From positions 21,748,684 through 21,812,683 of the forward strand of contig OY783198.1 in the NCBI GenBank assembly GCA_963678675.1: 64,000 nt of DNA, in the 5' to 3' direction. How positions within the stretch are numbered: position 1 is the first letter of the stretch; each line of letters begins with the position of its first letter. A model generated the notes under the pieces. It was given only the letters and a program-made list of their open reading frames with translations, was not told the DNA's origin and did not search any database. Shown here piece by piece: positions 13,126 to 24,207 of this stretch. The position numbers and the translations under genes were made by a program. The stretch is from Xiphydria camelus (taxonomy: Eukaryota > Arthropoda > Insecta > Hymenoptera > Xiphydriidae).

Positions 13126-13612
13126 GCATTGAAAAAAAAATTGTTTCATTCAACCGTCGATGAGGTTGAATACGTCGAACCTCAGGGTATAATTGTTCGA
13201 ATGTCATAAGACTGCAAGGACCTAAAATAAGGAAATAAATGAGGACCTTAAAAACCAAGGAATACAAGTACAACATTTCAACAGGGACACAAATTCAACA
13301 TGTTTCTCATAAAAAATATGACAAACAAACTTATAACACCGAAAAGACAATATAAATGATAAAAGTATAAAGCAGTTGTTAACTATCTAAAGGGAAATCC
13401 TAAATTTAGAACAATAGCCAAACCTTGAAATCGATTATCTCAAAACTAAGAAAAGTGCACTTGTATCCCTTGACTTCTGAGGTCCTCAAATAGAGTCGAA
13501 GCAACCGATTTGACGTTGAAACAAGTGTATGTCTACTTGAAACAATTGCACCGTGAGGTTCGTCGTATTCAGCCACACCGATGGCTGAATGAAGCAATTT
13601 TTTTTTCAGTGC
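13126..13612. mobile_element. MITE-like element with ~75-bp inverted arms
   Basis: The arms at about 13126-13203 and 13536-13612 are inverted copies. They start GCATTGAAAAAAAAATTG and GCACTGAAAAAAAAATTG, continue with matched blocks around TTCATTCA and GGCTGAATACG, and end near CAATTGTTTC. Translations of the two arms on opposite strands are nearly the same (EVRRIQPHR in both), which reflects the repeat and not a gene. About 330 bp of AT-rich spacer separate the arms. Confidence 0.75.
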
Positions 13613-13695
13613 ATGTACACCGAGTCACTCGTAAAGACATTCTCGAACGCGGGGCATCCTTTCCGTATCTGTTCAACGTCTCGCGGCGACAGTTA

Positions 13696-14009
13696 GGCTT
13701 AACTCAGACGGTGCGACAGCAGTGCGACAAAACTGACGCACTCGGTCGCACTCGGTCGAGAGTACGTCGCACGCGGCAAATCAGCATGGAGACGCAGCGA
13801 AGCACTCACACGGTGCGACTTCCCTGCGACACGCACCTCGCGCTTGTCTGTATGACATCTACAGTGGCGGTGTCGTTGTGTTAGTTTGCCGCGCATCTGC
13901 TCACACGGTGGGACAAAACTGTCGCAGGAAAGTCGTCGATTCCTGCGACAGCGTGCGTCAGTTCTGTCGCACTGCTGTCGCAGTGAAGTCGCACCGTCTG
14001 AGTTAAGCC
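13696..14009. mobile_element. 314-bp TIR element with TTA target duplication
   Basis: The ends are inverted copies beginning GGCTTAACTCAGACGGTG and continuing CGAC. They are flanked by TTA at 13693-13695 and TTA at 14010-14012. Subterminal DNA is built from repeated TGCGAC and GTCGCA motifs on both sides. A TTA/TAA duplication with GG ends is typical of PIF/Harbinger-type non-autonomous elements; that assignment is inference. It has no transposase. Confidence 0.75.
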
Positions 14010-15775
14010 TTACTACTTATCCGCCTACTTCGAATTCCCCGTTGAGATACATCTCGGCGAAGATACTCCTCGCGATTCGCCTGGAAGAATCCTCTTTGGC
14101 TTCCGTCGCCAGAGGAGATGCGGAGATTTATGGAGACCGCGAGAGCGGCGACGAAGATAACGTGCATACGTGTACGGAGATACCCGCGCATACGACGCCG
14201 TACGAGTTCAGCTGTACGGCGCCGCGGCGGACGACGGAGAACAATGAGAGCGCACAGATAGGAACGCGGATAAGGGAGCCAGGCCCTCTGGGAAGCTAAG
14301 GATTTATCGGCTGGATATTCGCTGGATTATCGTCGTGGCCTCTGCATAATCGCGATTGGCCTGCACTCCCTTATTGCAAAAACGAAAATCGACTCTGCGG
14401 GAAAAAATTCCTCAAACGTGTATGAATTTATGCGATTAATTGAAAAAATGCCATTAATCCGCCTCGCGAAATTGTACGAAGCCGTTTCGAAATCCCTGCA
14501 CCTGCTGCGGGTCACGCGATACTTGCCGACGTACGGGAAGTCGTCCAGGGAATGAAATACCCCGCGGGTGCGATGACTTCATATCCGGCCTCGCGATCTA
14601 CACACTCTTTCTCCTCGCCACCTTTGCTGCCCGCCGCAGGCGTTCCCGACCGCCGGCTGCTTTTCTTCGTTCTTTGAATTTACCTACCCGCTCGTCGACT
14701 CCGCGAGACGAGATTCGCTGCTCGACGCATTCGGTAACAAACGCGGGCGGGTCGGCAGGCTAATTACCGTCGCGCGGAAACGTCGCGAAGCGACGCGTGC
14801 ATCGCGCTGCTGCTGAAGGAATTCATCCGGTGGAATTATGTACGCGGAACGTAGGTACAGTTATTCGTAACAGTCGCTCAGATTCACGGTTCTTCTCTCG
14901 GAGGGCGGAGGAGTAATTGTGTATGGTGTTCCGTAATGGGATGCTTTTGCAGTTTAGTTATCAGTTGTTTCTTTAGTGGGCGTTGTAGGAGTACTAATTG
15001 TCTTATCAGCGTGGCGCTTAGAACTGCTCCCGCAGCAAAATCGCCGGATCTCACCTTCACAGGGAGTGTTTTTTCTGCGGGGAAAACTAAAACTCTCGTC
15101 GCTTATCTCATTTATTAACAGGACCACTTTACTTTATAACATCTCGATGCGTGGTCCGCCTTCGATCTCGATGGAGCTCGATATAGATTAGAAGCTTATC
15201 GGGTATAACTGTCCGATTGTTTTTTGCGGGATCAACGAACTCCTCACTTAAAGTCGCGACGAATGTCGATGGCTCGTCTTTCTGGGAAAATCGAGCATTT
15301 TTATACAACGAGAGCTGTGAGCATTTTTAACAAATACCATTGAAATATTATTTTCGGCAAGTAACAATTTCATAATACGCCTTATACCATGGACGGATTT
15401 TTTGTTATAATTTATGAACAGTAGACTCGCCGAATCAGCGGAACTTTAAACCCGCCGAGGTCGACGTTGCCCGTGAACCCCTGAAAGAAAAATAGACGAG
15501 GTTATACATAATCCGAGAGCGATTCTGACCCAGAACAAAAAAAAAGAGTTAGACGCGAGTCGACGAGGTGTGCCTCCCGTTTAACTGACGATTACGAAAT
15601 GCGGTAGATGCGTTTTTAATCTCGCGCATGTGTATGGAGAAACGCCTCGGGCTGTACGGTGAACGCGTGCCTGTAGTTACTATTGTAGTACTTATAGACG
15701 ATGACAAGGCAGGTAGGGGGAGATATCTGCCTATCACGCGCTTTATTCGGTCGAGTTTGACGCGACGAGTCGTAA

Positions 15776-16485
15776 AGCTAGGAATCCACTACACTCGACT
15801 CGACTCGACTCGACACGACACGACACGACACGGTGACAAAAATTTGCGTGGTGTGTCCACTGGAATCGACGCGACACGACTCGACGCTACTCGACACGAC
15901 GGTAGTGCTTCGTCCTTTTAAATTTTAACGTACAAGGATACATCGTGTATGGCTCTATAATTTTTCCAATTATTGCTTCTCTGTAACATCTATACAGATT
16001 GAAATTTACTATATACCTATTTATGTTTACTTGGTCTATTCAAGGCTTTTGAGATTTCGTCTCAAGCTTCGTTGCGTATATTTTGGTCTCTATATTTCAA
16101 ATTATGTATATTTCACAGCATCTCATATGCTCTAACTTTATTAATGAGATCCTCCACCATTCCTCTGCGAAATTAATGTAAAATCTTCGAACTGCTCTTC
16201 TCGACTTTCCAAGCAAGACTGCCGCAAATCAACTGTTCGCTCATCGGTCCATATCTCGATGTGCGCGCAAACCGTGTCCACTAGGCTCGACTCGACGCGA
16301 CAAATTTCTGGCCAGCCAGAAAAGTGTCGAGTCGAGTCGAGTCGAGTCGAGTCGTGTCGAGCCTAGTGGATTTCTACGCCATTTAAATACATGGAAAATC
16401 ATGCGATCAGAAACGCGTCGTGTCGAGTCGCGTCGAGTCGTGTCGAGTCGAGTCGAGTCGAGTCGAGTGTAGTGGATTCCTAGCT
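15776..16485. mobile_element. 710-bp nested foldback element of GACTC pentamers
   Basis: The outer ends AGCTAGGAATCCACTACACT and their inverted copy run into arrays of CGACT (left) or AGTCG (right) pentamers. They are flanked by TAA at 15773-15775 and 16486-16488. A second, inner palindrome lies at about 16268-16371. It has GTGTCCACTAGGCTCGAC arms, further pentamers, and the core TTTCTGGCCAGCCAGAAA. The ends can also be read as GGAATCC with a TA duplication, because AGCTA/TAGCT is itself symmetrical. No coding region. Confidence 0.75.
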
Positions 16486-17737
16486 TAAGAATGCTCAGCT
16501 GGTGATGGTTGTGACGTCATGGAGCGACTCGACTTCGACGGTCCGAGATTCGAATTAACCGCGCTTTGGATTCGAGCCTCCCCCCTACCGTGCTTTAATA
16601 AGTCCTTTCGGTGCACATTGAGAGATTCACAGGAAACACCTGTCACGCCTTCCCCTCGCGTCTCCTCTTCCCTCTCTACGAGTATATGAGAGCATTGGCG
16701 GGCGCGCGCCAGTCCACGCCAAGGCTGGATGTAATGCGTGTCGTTGGAACGGGACGAGATTCCCCGAGGGGCGTCAATCGCGCGCTATCCGTACTGAGAG
16801 TTCCGTCGGAAGCGGTACTGAAGCATACGTAGGATCGAGAGCGATTACGGATGACTAAAAACGGAAATTCCACCTTCGAGACAAATTAAATGAGGCTTTA
16901 ATTATTCTCATCGATCGCTAAACCGTCCTGCGGTCTTCCTTCGTTCGGGGAATCCGGTTTAGCCTCTCGTTTACTCGAGGCACTTTCCAGTTGGCGATCA
17001 GAAATAAAACTACAATTGCTCGCGATAATCAGAAATCACTCACGGTCATTGTCCATGCGCAATTTGAATGGCAATTTCATCGAATAAATTGAAGCGCAAG
17101 GAGGTCTATGCAGATGTATTTATAGGTTTACACAGATACCTCTAGTTTTCTCTCGTTTGTCTTCCCTAAAATTGAACGAAATCGTGATTCTCCTCTCGAA
17201 TCGATGTAAAACGGCCCGCGTCCGGACCGCGACTGAAAAGCGCTCGAGCGAGGATGCGTCGAGGTGCGCACGCGCGAGTGCGATCGAGAGAAAGAGAGAC
17301 AGCGAGTGAGCAGGATGAGAGGTGGGGGCGTCTCTCACCTGTACGTACGTTTCGTTGCCCTACTCCGGGATTATCGCGCTTCGTACGGCGCGTCGAGCGG
17401 GAGGGGATTCATCGAGCGCCAGTCTCGCTTGGATATCGCCTCGTCGCGCGCGGTGGTGCTTCTCCTCCTCGTCCTCGTGAAAACGTTCTTTACGTTCTTC
17501 TCTCTTTCTTTTTTTTTACGTAACGCGGCATCCAGACGCCACGGTGTGTTTACACGACGACGACGACGATCGAGTCGACTCGCGAAGCAACGAACCTGCG
17601 TGAGGTGCGTGCGTGACTGCGCGTTCGTTTCGGAGTTTGACAAGAGAGTATCAGGATCTATTGTAGTTTCTCGGGAAGAGCGTGCGCTTCGACAGCGATT
17701 TCCTCGTTAACTACGAACTTTAGGAAGACATTGTTGT

Positions 17738-17834
17738 AGTGCTTTTTTGGCGATCGAGCCTCGATCTACAAAAAAGTTCTCTTCCAGAATTCGCTGGAAT
17801 ATGCGGAAAGGGAGATAATCGCGATTGAAGCGAA
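17738..17834. repeat. Dispersed intronic repeat, copy 2
   Basis: Collinear with 5446-5545: AGTGCTTTTTTG, then TCGATCTACAAAAAAG, then GAGATAATCGCGATTGAAGC. A weaker third match sits at about 44407-44499. Confidence 0.55.
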
Positions 17835-18730
17835 TATTTTAGATACTCTGGTCGGGTTATTACTCTTAATTGGCGTAAAAGGCGATGTAAAAATTTCGTG
17901 AGATGCCTTTTACGCAGATCCGTGAGTGGAGAAATTTTTTGTCTTAATTTTTAACAATGGCAAAACGAGATATAGAGTTATCCCAGTTTCGAGCCTCGTT
18001 AATTGCCTCTTTTCTGTACTACGAATGAAAACACGGCTCTCGCGACGTCCTAATGTGTAATTAACTGACGAACGAGCTCAACCACTGCTCGCGTATGGTA
18101 TCGTTCTCGTCTCTGTTTACTTATCGCTCCGAAGATATTACATATTTCGTTCGAAACTACCAGCTCGATAAGGTCGCGCACGCACGTCGTAACGCCGGTG
18201 CGGAACGTTTTTACTCGCGCAGATTTCACGCATTCGGGGAAAAATACGCGTATATCTTTCCACGTAGAATCTCAGTGCCTTTCTCGAGTGCGGTTGCATT
18301 ATTCGACTTGCGAAAAGAAGACGGAAACTGTGCAGCTGCATATGAACATGATGCGACAATAACGATAATTTGACGCGATTTTAATGGTGCCCAACGAGAC
18401 TAACGAGCGACGATAAAAATAATACCGGTAATCACGATAACAGGATTTACTAATTAAAATCGGCGTGATGAAAATACGCGGTTTAAGTAAATAAATAAAC
18501 GAATAAAAACGACGAATCCTCGTGAGTTCAGTGTGCCGTAGCAAGCACGAGGGCGATCTTACGCGATCGGTATCGATCGGATCGCGACGACCGGTTGAAG
18601 TGATTCGTCGAACTAACGACTCCACGAGTGGAAACGAAGAAACGAATACCGTCGAAAGGACGATGACGACGACTGGCTCTTGAAAATTATTTCAAGCGTG
18701 CCGATCGAGGGAAGAAAAATCGATCGCGAC

Positions 18731-18890
18731 ATGTCGATGTATCGGTTCAGCAAGGGCGGACGACTGTTCGTCCAGGGCACCCGGGAAGACGACGATCGCG
18801 ACAATGTGGCCGGATCGAGTCCGACCGGAAATCCTGCCGCCGATCTGCAGGCGATTTACACGAAACGCCGGTTGTCGACGGAGGTCCTAG
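18731..18890 (+). CDS. shot: shot alternative first coding exon (CH2-only isoform)
   Basis: The exon starts at the first ATG after an in-frame stop (TAA 18614-18616), encodes 53 codons starting MSMYRFSKGGRLFVQG and ending RRLSTEVL, and leaves one base at donor GTATAC. Joining it to 19444 restores a Gly codon. That exon in turn ends in phase 0, matching the phase-0 CH2 exon at 28531. Drosophila Shot and vertebrate relatives have isoforms that lack CH1 and use their own promoter and N-terminus, and this location between CH1 and CH2 is where such exons belong. The likely result is a form with weaker actin binding. The donor is not ideal, so the end is less sure than the exon. Confidence 0.65.
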
Positions 18891-19443
18891 GTATACGCGC
18901 GATTTTGACGCGATCGGGCGACTCGCTCGGTCCGAGGGATTCTCGCGGTGTTCGGAATGTTGGAAAATTACAACAAAAAATCGTTCGATCTCGACTAGTG
19001 AAATTTCGAGTCGTGCCCGACGCGTGGGCGGTACGCGATCGTCGACAGGGGCGATTAGCGCGTGCACTTCCGAAGGCTCGTTTACAAAATAGGAAACAGC
19101 TGATCGGCCGCGAGCCCCGACCTTGATCTTGCCCACGCGTCGCGGACTCTAATGGTCGCGACTCTCGTTGGCGATCAGGCCGCGTGCTATTGACGCGCGT
19201 CGATATCAAATGACTTTTTCCTTCCCTTCAAGCGAGAAATAAATTTTTTCGATATTCACACAATTTTGTACAGCGAGAAAGTTGCGATTCTAACAATTCT
19301 GGCGCATCATGTTGATTTTATTAATTTTTGAACCATAAATAAAAAAGATTTTAAGAAATCGAAATTCACGAACGAAATCGAATCCCTTCGACCGAACGAT
19401 CGCTAATCGACAACCGTCGTTTCGGATCGTCCGCTTCCCAAAG

Positions 19444-19661
19444 GCTCGTCGATCGAGTCGACGAAGACCTCGAGACGCGGCGAGAACGGCACGCGACGCA
19501 TCGTCACGAGGATCGTGCGGAAGACGACGACGCTGACGCGCGGCGAGGAGAAGAGCGTCGCCGAGGATCTGACGAAGCGAACGCAGCCGAAACCGCTGCA
19601 GGACGCGCGGTACACCACCGTGACGAGTCTGCAGGCCGCGCCGAAATCGAAAACCGTGCGG
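19444..19661 (+). CDS. shot: shot alternative second coding exon (CH2-only isoform)
   Basis: The 218-nt exon runs from acceptor CGCTTCCCAAAG to donor GTAAGGGT. Read after the single base from 18890 it gives 73 codons rich in Thr, Arg and Lys, including RRIVTRIVRKTTTLTRGEE and ending APKSKTVR. It ends in phase 0 and joins the CH2 exon (ISDIVVG) without a frame change. Codon third positions are strongly G/C-biased, as in real exons nearby. It has no recognised domain and may be an unstructured basic head. The acceptor is moderate, so the left edge could shift. Confidence 0.65.
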
Positions 19662-22348
19662 GTAAGGGTTGCTTCGCGAGGCTCGGCATTTTTATCCGGC
19701 GAATAATCAAATTCGGGGCGAAGTGTACGAGATCGGCTGGAAAAGCAGCATGATATCACCTCGTCGCGTCGCGAGTAACCGGCGAATAACTCGCTCGAAC
19801 GCCAGAGATATTCGAGTGCAACCTCGCGCCCGAAATTGCCTCGGTGAAAGGCTCCAACTGTTGGAGAGCGCGGCGCACAGCCGGACAGCCGGCATGAAAC
19901 AGTCGCCGCCCGTCCGTCGGACGTCCTTCTCCTTGGTCCAGACTGCCGTTGCGCTCCGCGTCTATTCCAGAGAGCGTACGAATTATAATACCGGTTGCCC
20001 GTAACGAGTATCTCATTTGCTCGTTAGCCTAGCCCCGTAGCGACTGTGCCTACCAGCGCTCTCCCTCGCTTCTCTCCTTTTCCATCTCGTTTCGTCCTTG
20101 GTAAAAACTTGGCGCGTTGTCGCTCTCGAGCGCCCGGCTTAGCCGGGACCACGTGGCTCTCACGGTGCTTTCTCGGCCAGTCACGGGGGGCGATGTACGT
20201 ACAGTCGCGTTTCTAAGTAGTAACCGCTTCTATAAACGGCCAAGGCGAGCGTGGTGCCGCCGCGAGTCTCGTCGTCTGGTCTCGATACTTGAAAGCCTCC
20301 TCGTTCGCTCGTTCTCCCTCGTAGGATCGTTTCGTGGGATAAATCTTTCCTCGATTTCGTTGGTGGAACATCGGGAGCGGTGTATTCGCGTGGGATTTCA
20401 GAGTGCGCTCGAAAAATCAAGGCGACTCGCGTGGGACTCGCCCGGTATTCCAGACCCACCCACTTCTCGCGCCGTACGCGCGTAAACAGCTACATCGAAG
20501 AACGCGCGCCGGACCCTGAATCGCTTCACTTTGCATAACGCTCCGAAGATCGTCCTCCGTTCGCGGTATTTCGCGTGGGCGAGGTGAGAGATATCACCTC
20601 GTCGATGCAAATCCTCGGTCGAGTCCTCCTTTGCTCCGCGCCCACGGCGGGGTGACTCGGACGCTCCCCTCCCTCGCGGGTCAGGGCCGGCGAGTGTCGC
20701 GAGACGCTCGTCTCGCGCGCCTTGCGAGATTTCATCGTCGCTCCAAATATGGTTTTACTGCTTCTCGGAACAAGGGGGGATATTAAACGCGGGACGTAAA
20801 TGATCGCCATTTATTTGGATATGGTGTAACATAAATGAGATAAAAGGTCTTTTATCGTGGCGTTGGCGAATCGCCGTGATGTTTTGAGGAAAGCGTAGGA
20901 TTTGAAGTGGTAGCTTTGATTTCTTCGACAACGCTAGGATCGTTTCTCTTCCACCGCGCGAAGGAAAATTGCCGAGGAGAGTCCGTACGGTAATCGTTTT
21001 AACCGCTCGTTACTATCGCTCCTTTATTTATTCGTTAACTCGTTAGACCAACTCCCGCCGAGTTCTTCCTACTCGACGCGGTTCCGGGATCGTCCGTTTT
21101 CCTCCGGGACGCGGGCGGAGAGTCGGGGGAGGATACACTAATGATCGTAACCGCTCGTTTCACGGTGTACGTGCGGCGCGAGCGCCTCGGGTACAGCGAG
21201 TAGCGCGGCGATGCATCGTCACGGATTGCAGGGTACCGTCCGCGGATATTAACCCGTTGTCGCTAGTCTAGATGCATCTTGGCTCACGCCGTTTGCTCTT
21301 GCCGGCGACTATCCCTGTCACTCGTGCGCGCGGAGAGAAGCTACTCGTTTATCTATGCTGATTTACCTTGCTGCGGTTGACGATAACCTCGATATTCGCC
21401 GGCAGTTCGCTCTTCTAGGTCGAGGAAACGCTGGTCGCTCAGCGGCTTTGAAGTGTCGGGGAACCGGAGGGACGCGTATTTATGGGAACTGTTTAAGAAA
21501 ATTATTCGATCTCCGATAATGAATAATTTGCCGTGGAAAATGTGGAATTGATTCAATTTCCTTTTATTAATAAGCGAAGGGAAGATTGCGAAATTTTTAT
21601 AACGATATAAGAGAGAGATTGTCTCACGTTCGGAGGAATTAAAAAATACCTAATTTTTGCAAGGGAGTTTTACCTTCAGATTTCGTCATCAGACATCGCG
21701 TTACACTGATATGTCGAACTTTTGGTCCCTTTAACGATCGATTTCGATCTCACAAATTACGGCCGAGGTGCGACCGGTTTAAACCGAGTCGATGTTTTGA
21801 TCCTCCGAGCGGTATTGCCTCACGCGGATGACGTCACTTACGACACTCTTATGGCAATGTCGCGATGGCACGCGGCTCGCGCCGTAACGGGGCAGATATA
21901 CGACCCCGCGTATGCGTATTCCATAGAGTCGGTGATCGGTTCGGTATAGTGTAGGTTACGCGCACACTTCGTTGAAGATAATTATTCTACGCGACGAAGG
22001 TGTATTTACGATTAAATGGGCCCGATGAGTGTCGTGCGTCTTCTGGAAATACGTAAAATTAGAGACTCTAAATATACAAATACTTTGAAAAAAAAAAAAC
22101 ATTTCATTCGCGCTCTTCTCTTGGTCAGTTTTATAATCGCTCGCTGGGCAACGAGGTCGGGATATTAACGAGAGGAAGGGGTGGAAGAGGAAGAGGAGGA
22201 GATCTGGTAGTCGCGTCGATGTGTCAAGGTCCCACCTCTCTCTTGGAAAAATGTATTGTTTTTTTTGCGTTTCGTAAACTGATGGAAAAATCGTTTAACT
22301 CGACTAAATGCTGCGGTCATGGGCTGTCAAGCGATGATATTTCGAAGG

Positions 22349-22740
22349 CAATATAAGATATCGACGATTTTATACATGAAAATCTTTTTTTCCCTCAGAA
22401 AATCATCGATATCTCGGTCTCCCTTTAATATTTTCTTAATAAATCGGTGATTTTTGGAGTCAGCATGAAAAAATACATCGGATAGCGTGGTCGAGAGCTC
22501 GATTCCAAAGATGTCCATTTTTGACATTTTCGCAAATATCGAAATCTCTGGAATCGATCGCCCGACCACCCTATCTTATATATTTTTTACGCTGATTACG
22601 AAAATCACGGTTGTTGTATTGATGTCTCTAAGAAAAAAAAAAAGATATCGACGATTTTATGTACGAAAAAAAAAAGAAGTTTTTTCGTGGTCGAGAGTCC
22701 GATTTCAGGGATATCAATTTTTGCGATAATTTCAAGGAAT
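22349..22740. repeat. Compound direct and inverted repeat
   Basis: The arms at 22445-22506 and 22550-22610 are inverted copies around a 43-bp loop; matched blocks include GTGGTCG, CGATTCC and GTCAGC/ATCAGC. Part of the same unit also recurs in direct orientation: AGATATCGACGATTTTAT at about 22350 and 22643, and CGTGGTCGAGAG at about 22486 and 22689. This looks like nested or partly duplicated copies of one small element. Confidence 0.6.
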
Positions 22741-23683
22741 TATTAGCCAGAAATCGTCGTTATAATAATTGGTGAAAGTGGGTGTTATCTCCCCGAGTCT
22801 CGTATGAGAAATAGCGATCGCGAGCAATCGTTACACTGTGTACTCGACCATGTAGGCACCTACCTACCGTGGTTACGTACCGAGGAAACGACTGGCGACA
22901 GCCTCCTACACTCGAGTAGCCAAGCGACTGAGATCGACATTCCTCTCATAGCAGATAAGATAGGTCGAAGTTAATTGTGGCGCGCTAATAAATCCTTCGA
23001 TCGTATGTTGACGCGATCGCGTATCGATGACGGGTAAACCTGTAATTTGGACATCGAGAAACATTCCACTCTTCCTTTTTTGAAGATCAAATTGCTTTTT
23101 CAAGAGTCATTATTGTTCTACCTTTCTCAATCGATAAATTATTACGACCTGATTTTTACGATCGACGTAACAATTAACTCTCTCCACCTTTCCGTAACGT
23201 TCTTCCGTTTATACACATATACGTTTACTCGGCGTGGAAACCGTTAGGCGGACGTTTCGTCGTAAAGCGGGGCAATCAGTTTCTTATTCGGGGAGGCGAG
23301 AGCAGTCGCGAAGGTAACGATGACGTCGACGTCGACGACTGGGTCTATCAAAATGGAACAGTGCCAGCCGTTCACCGCGGCGCTCTTGACCTGCGGCGGT
23401 TCATTGACTCCACCCGCGCTCGAGAGAATGAAGCATCCGATCGCGCGTGAACCGGATTTTCGATTGGCATTTCGTTCTTCCGCTCTCTTGCTTCCGATAC
23501 TGTCTCCTCCTCCTCCTCCTCCTCTCTACGGAGGCTGCAGTTGGAGGAACGGACCCGAAGCTCGATGGGAAATCAATTTCGGGATGTCCTCTACAAGTAG
23601 AATTTGTCTCTTTTAAGTTATAACTGTGTATTGGCCAGAAAAATGAATAGGCAACATTTTTTATAATCGAGTTTGATATCGAC

Positions 23684-23904
23684 TGAGAAAAAAAAATTGC
23701 TTGCTCGAAATAAACGTGTTTTTGAATAGTCCTAAGAGCACATTTATTCGATTAGAATAAATATCGATTGGGCGAGTGTAATTATTATTGGGTTTAAATT
23801 CAATATCATCTGGATCACATCGGTGTTTATTCGAATCGAATAAATGTGCTCTCTTAGGACTATTCAAAAACTTCTATTTCAATCAACCACATTTTTTTTT
23901 CTCA
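23684..23904. mobile_element. 221-bp MITE-like foldback element
   Basis: The ends TGAGAAAAAAAAA and TTTTTTTTTCTCA are inverted. Inner arms of about 55 bp match well, with shared blocks TTTTTGAATAGTCCTAAGAG, GCACATTTATTCGATT and GAATAAA. About 70 bp of spacer separate the arms. There is no coding capacity. Confidence 0.75.
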
Positions 23905-24180
23905 ATGTAAGTGTAACGTGCATGCAGTGTTGAGATAGGTCATTTATCAAGTTCCAATTCGAGCATGCAAAGGAGAAAAGACCGACGGAATTATTTAGGA
24001 GCATTGAACCACCTCCGATATCGCGTGTAGAAGGCGTATTACATTCTTATCCCCCCTTCCTCTTCCTGTCGCTATAGGTACACGCGGTGGACGCGCGTGC
24101 AAGAAAAGTTTTTATCCGACTCGTCTGGTCGTAACCGATCGTAAACCGTTGGTTTCGGTATAATCGCCTCGGGTGATGCA

Positions 24181-24207
24181 CCTCTCTCTCTCTCTCTCTC
24201 TCTCTCC
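24181..24207. repeat. (CT)n microsatellite
   Basis: About 13 uninterrupted CT dinucleotides in the intron. Confidence 0.95.

Larger units (their letters stand above)
7942..18730 (+). other. shot: First half of the CH1-CH2 intron
   Basis: Long non-coding stretch. It holds a possible 15-nt microexon (10190-10204), a run of inverted-repeat elements (11967-12507, 13126-13612, 13696-14009, 15776-16485), and the second copy of the dispersed repeat (17738-17834). CpG-rich parts have long but arginine-heavy chance frames. Confidence 0.8.

Noticed and set aside
13510..13884. 124-codon frame with an antisense near-twin at 13028-13276
   Set aside because: The similarity is caused by the inverted arms of a MITE-like element and the frame runs into a second element; not a gene.
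17264..17710. 148-codon frame with a Leu/Phe-rich centre that mimics a membrane segment
   Set aside because: The hydrophobic run comes from a pyrimidine tract (CTCCTCCTCGTCCTC, CTTTCTTTTTT). Flanks are Arg-rich and no conserved start or splice sites were found.
23320..23616. 98-codon frame starting MTSTSTTGSIKMEQCQPF
   Set aside because: The start is a GACGTC repeat and the middle is a CCT microsatellite giving poly-Pro. No donor in a useful phase was recognised.
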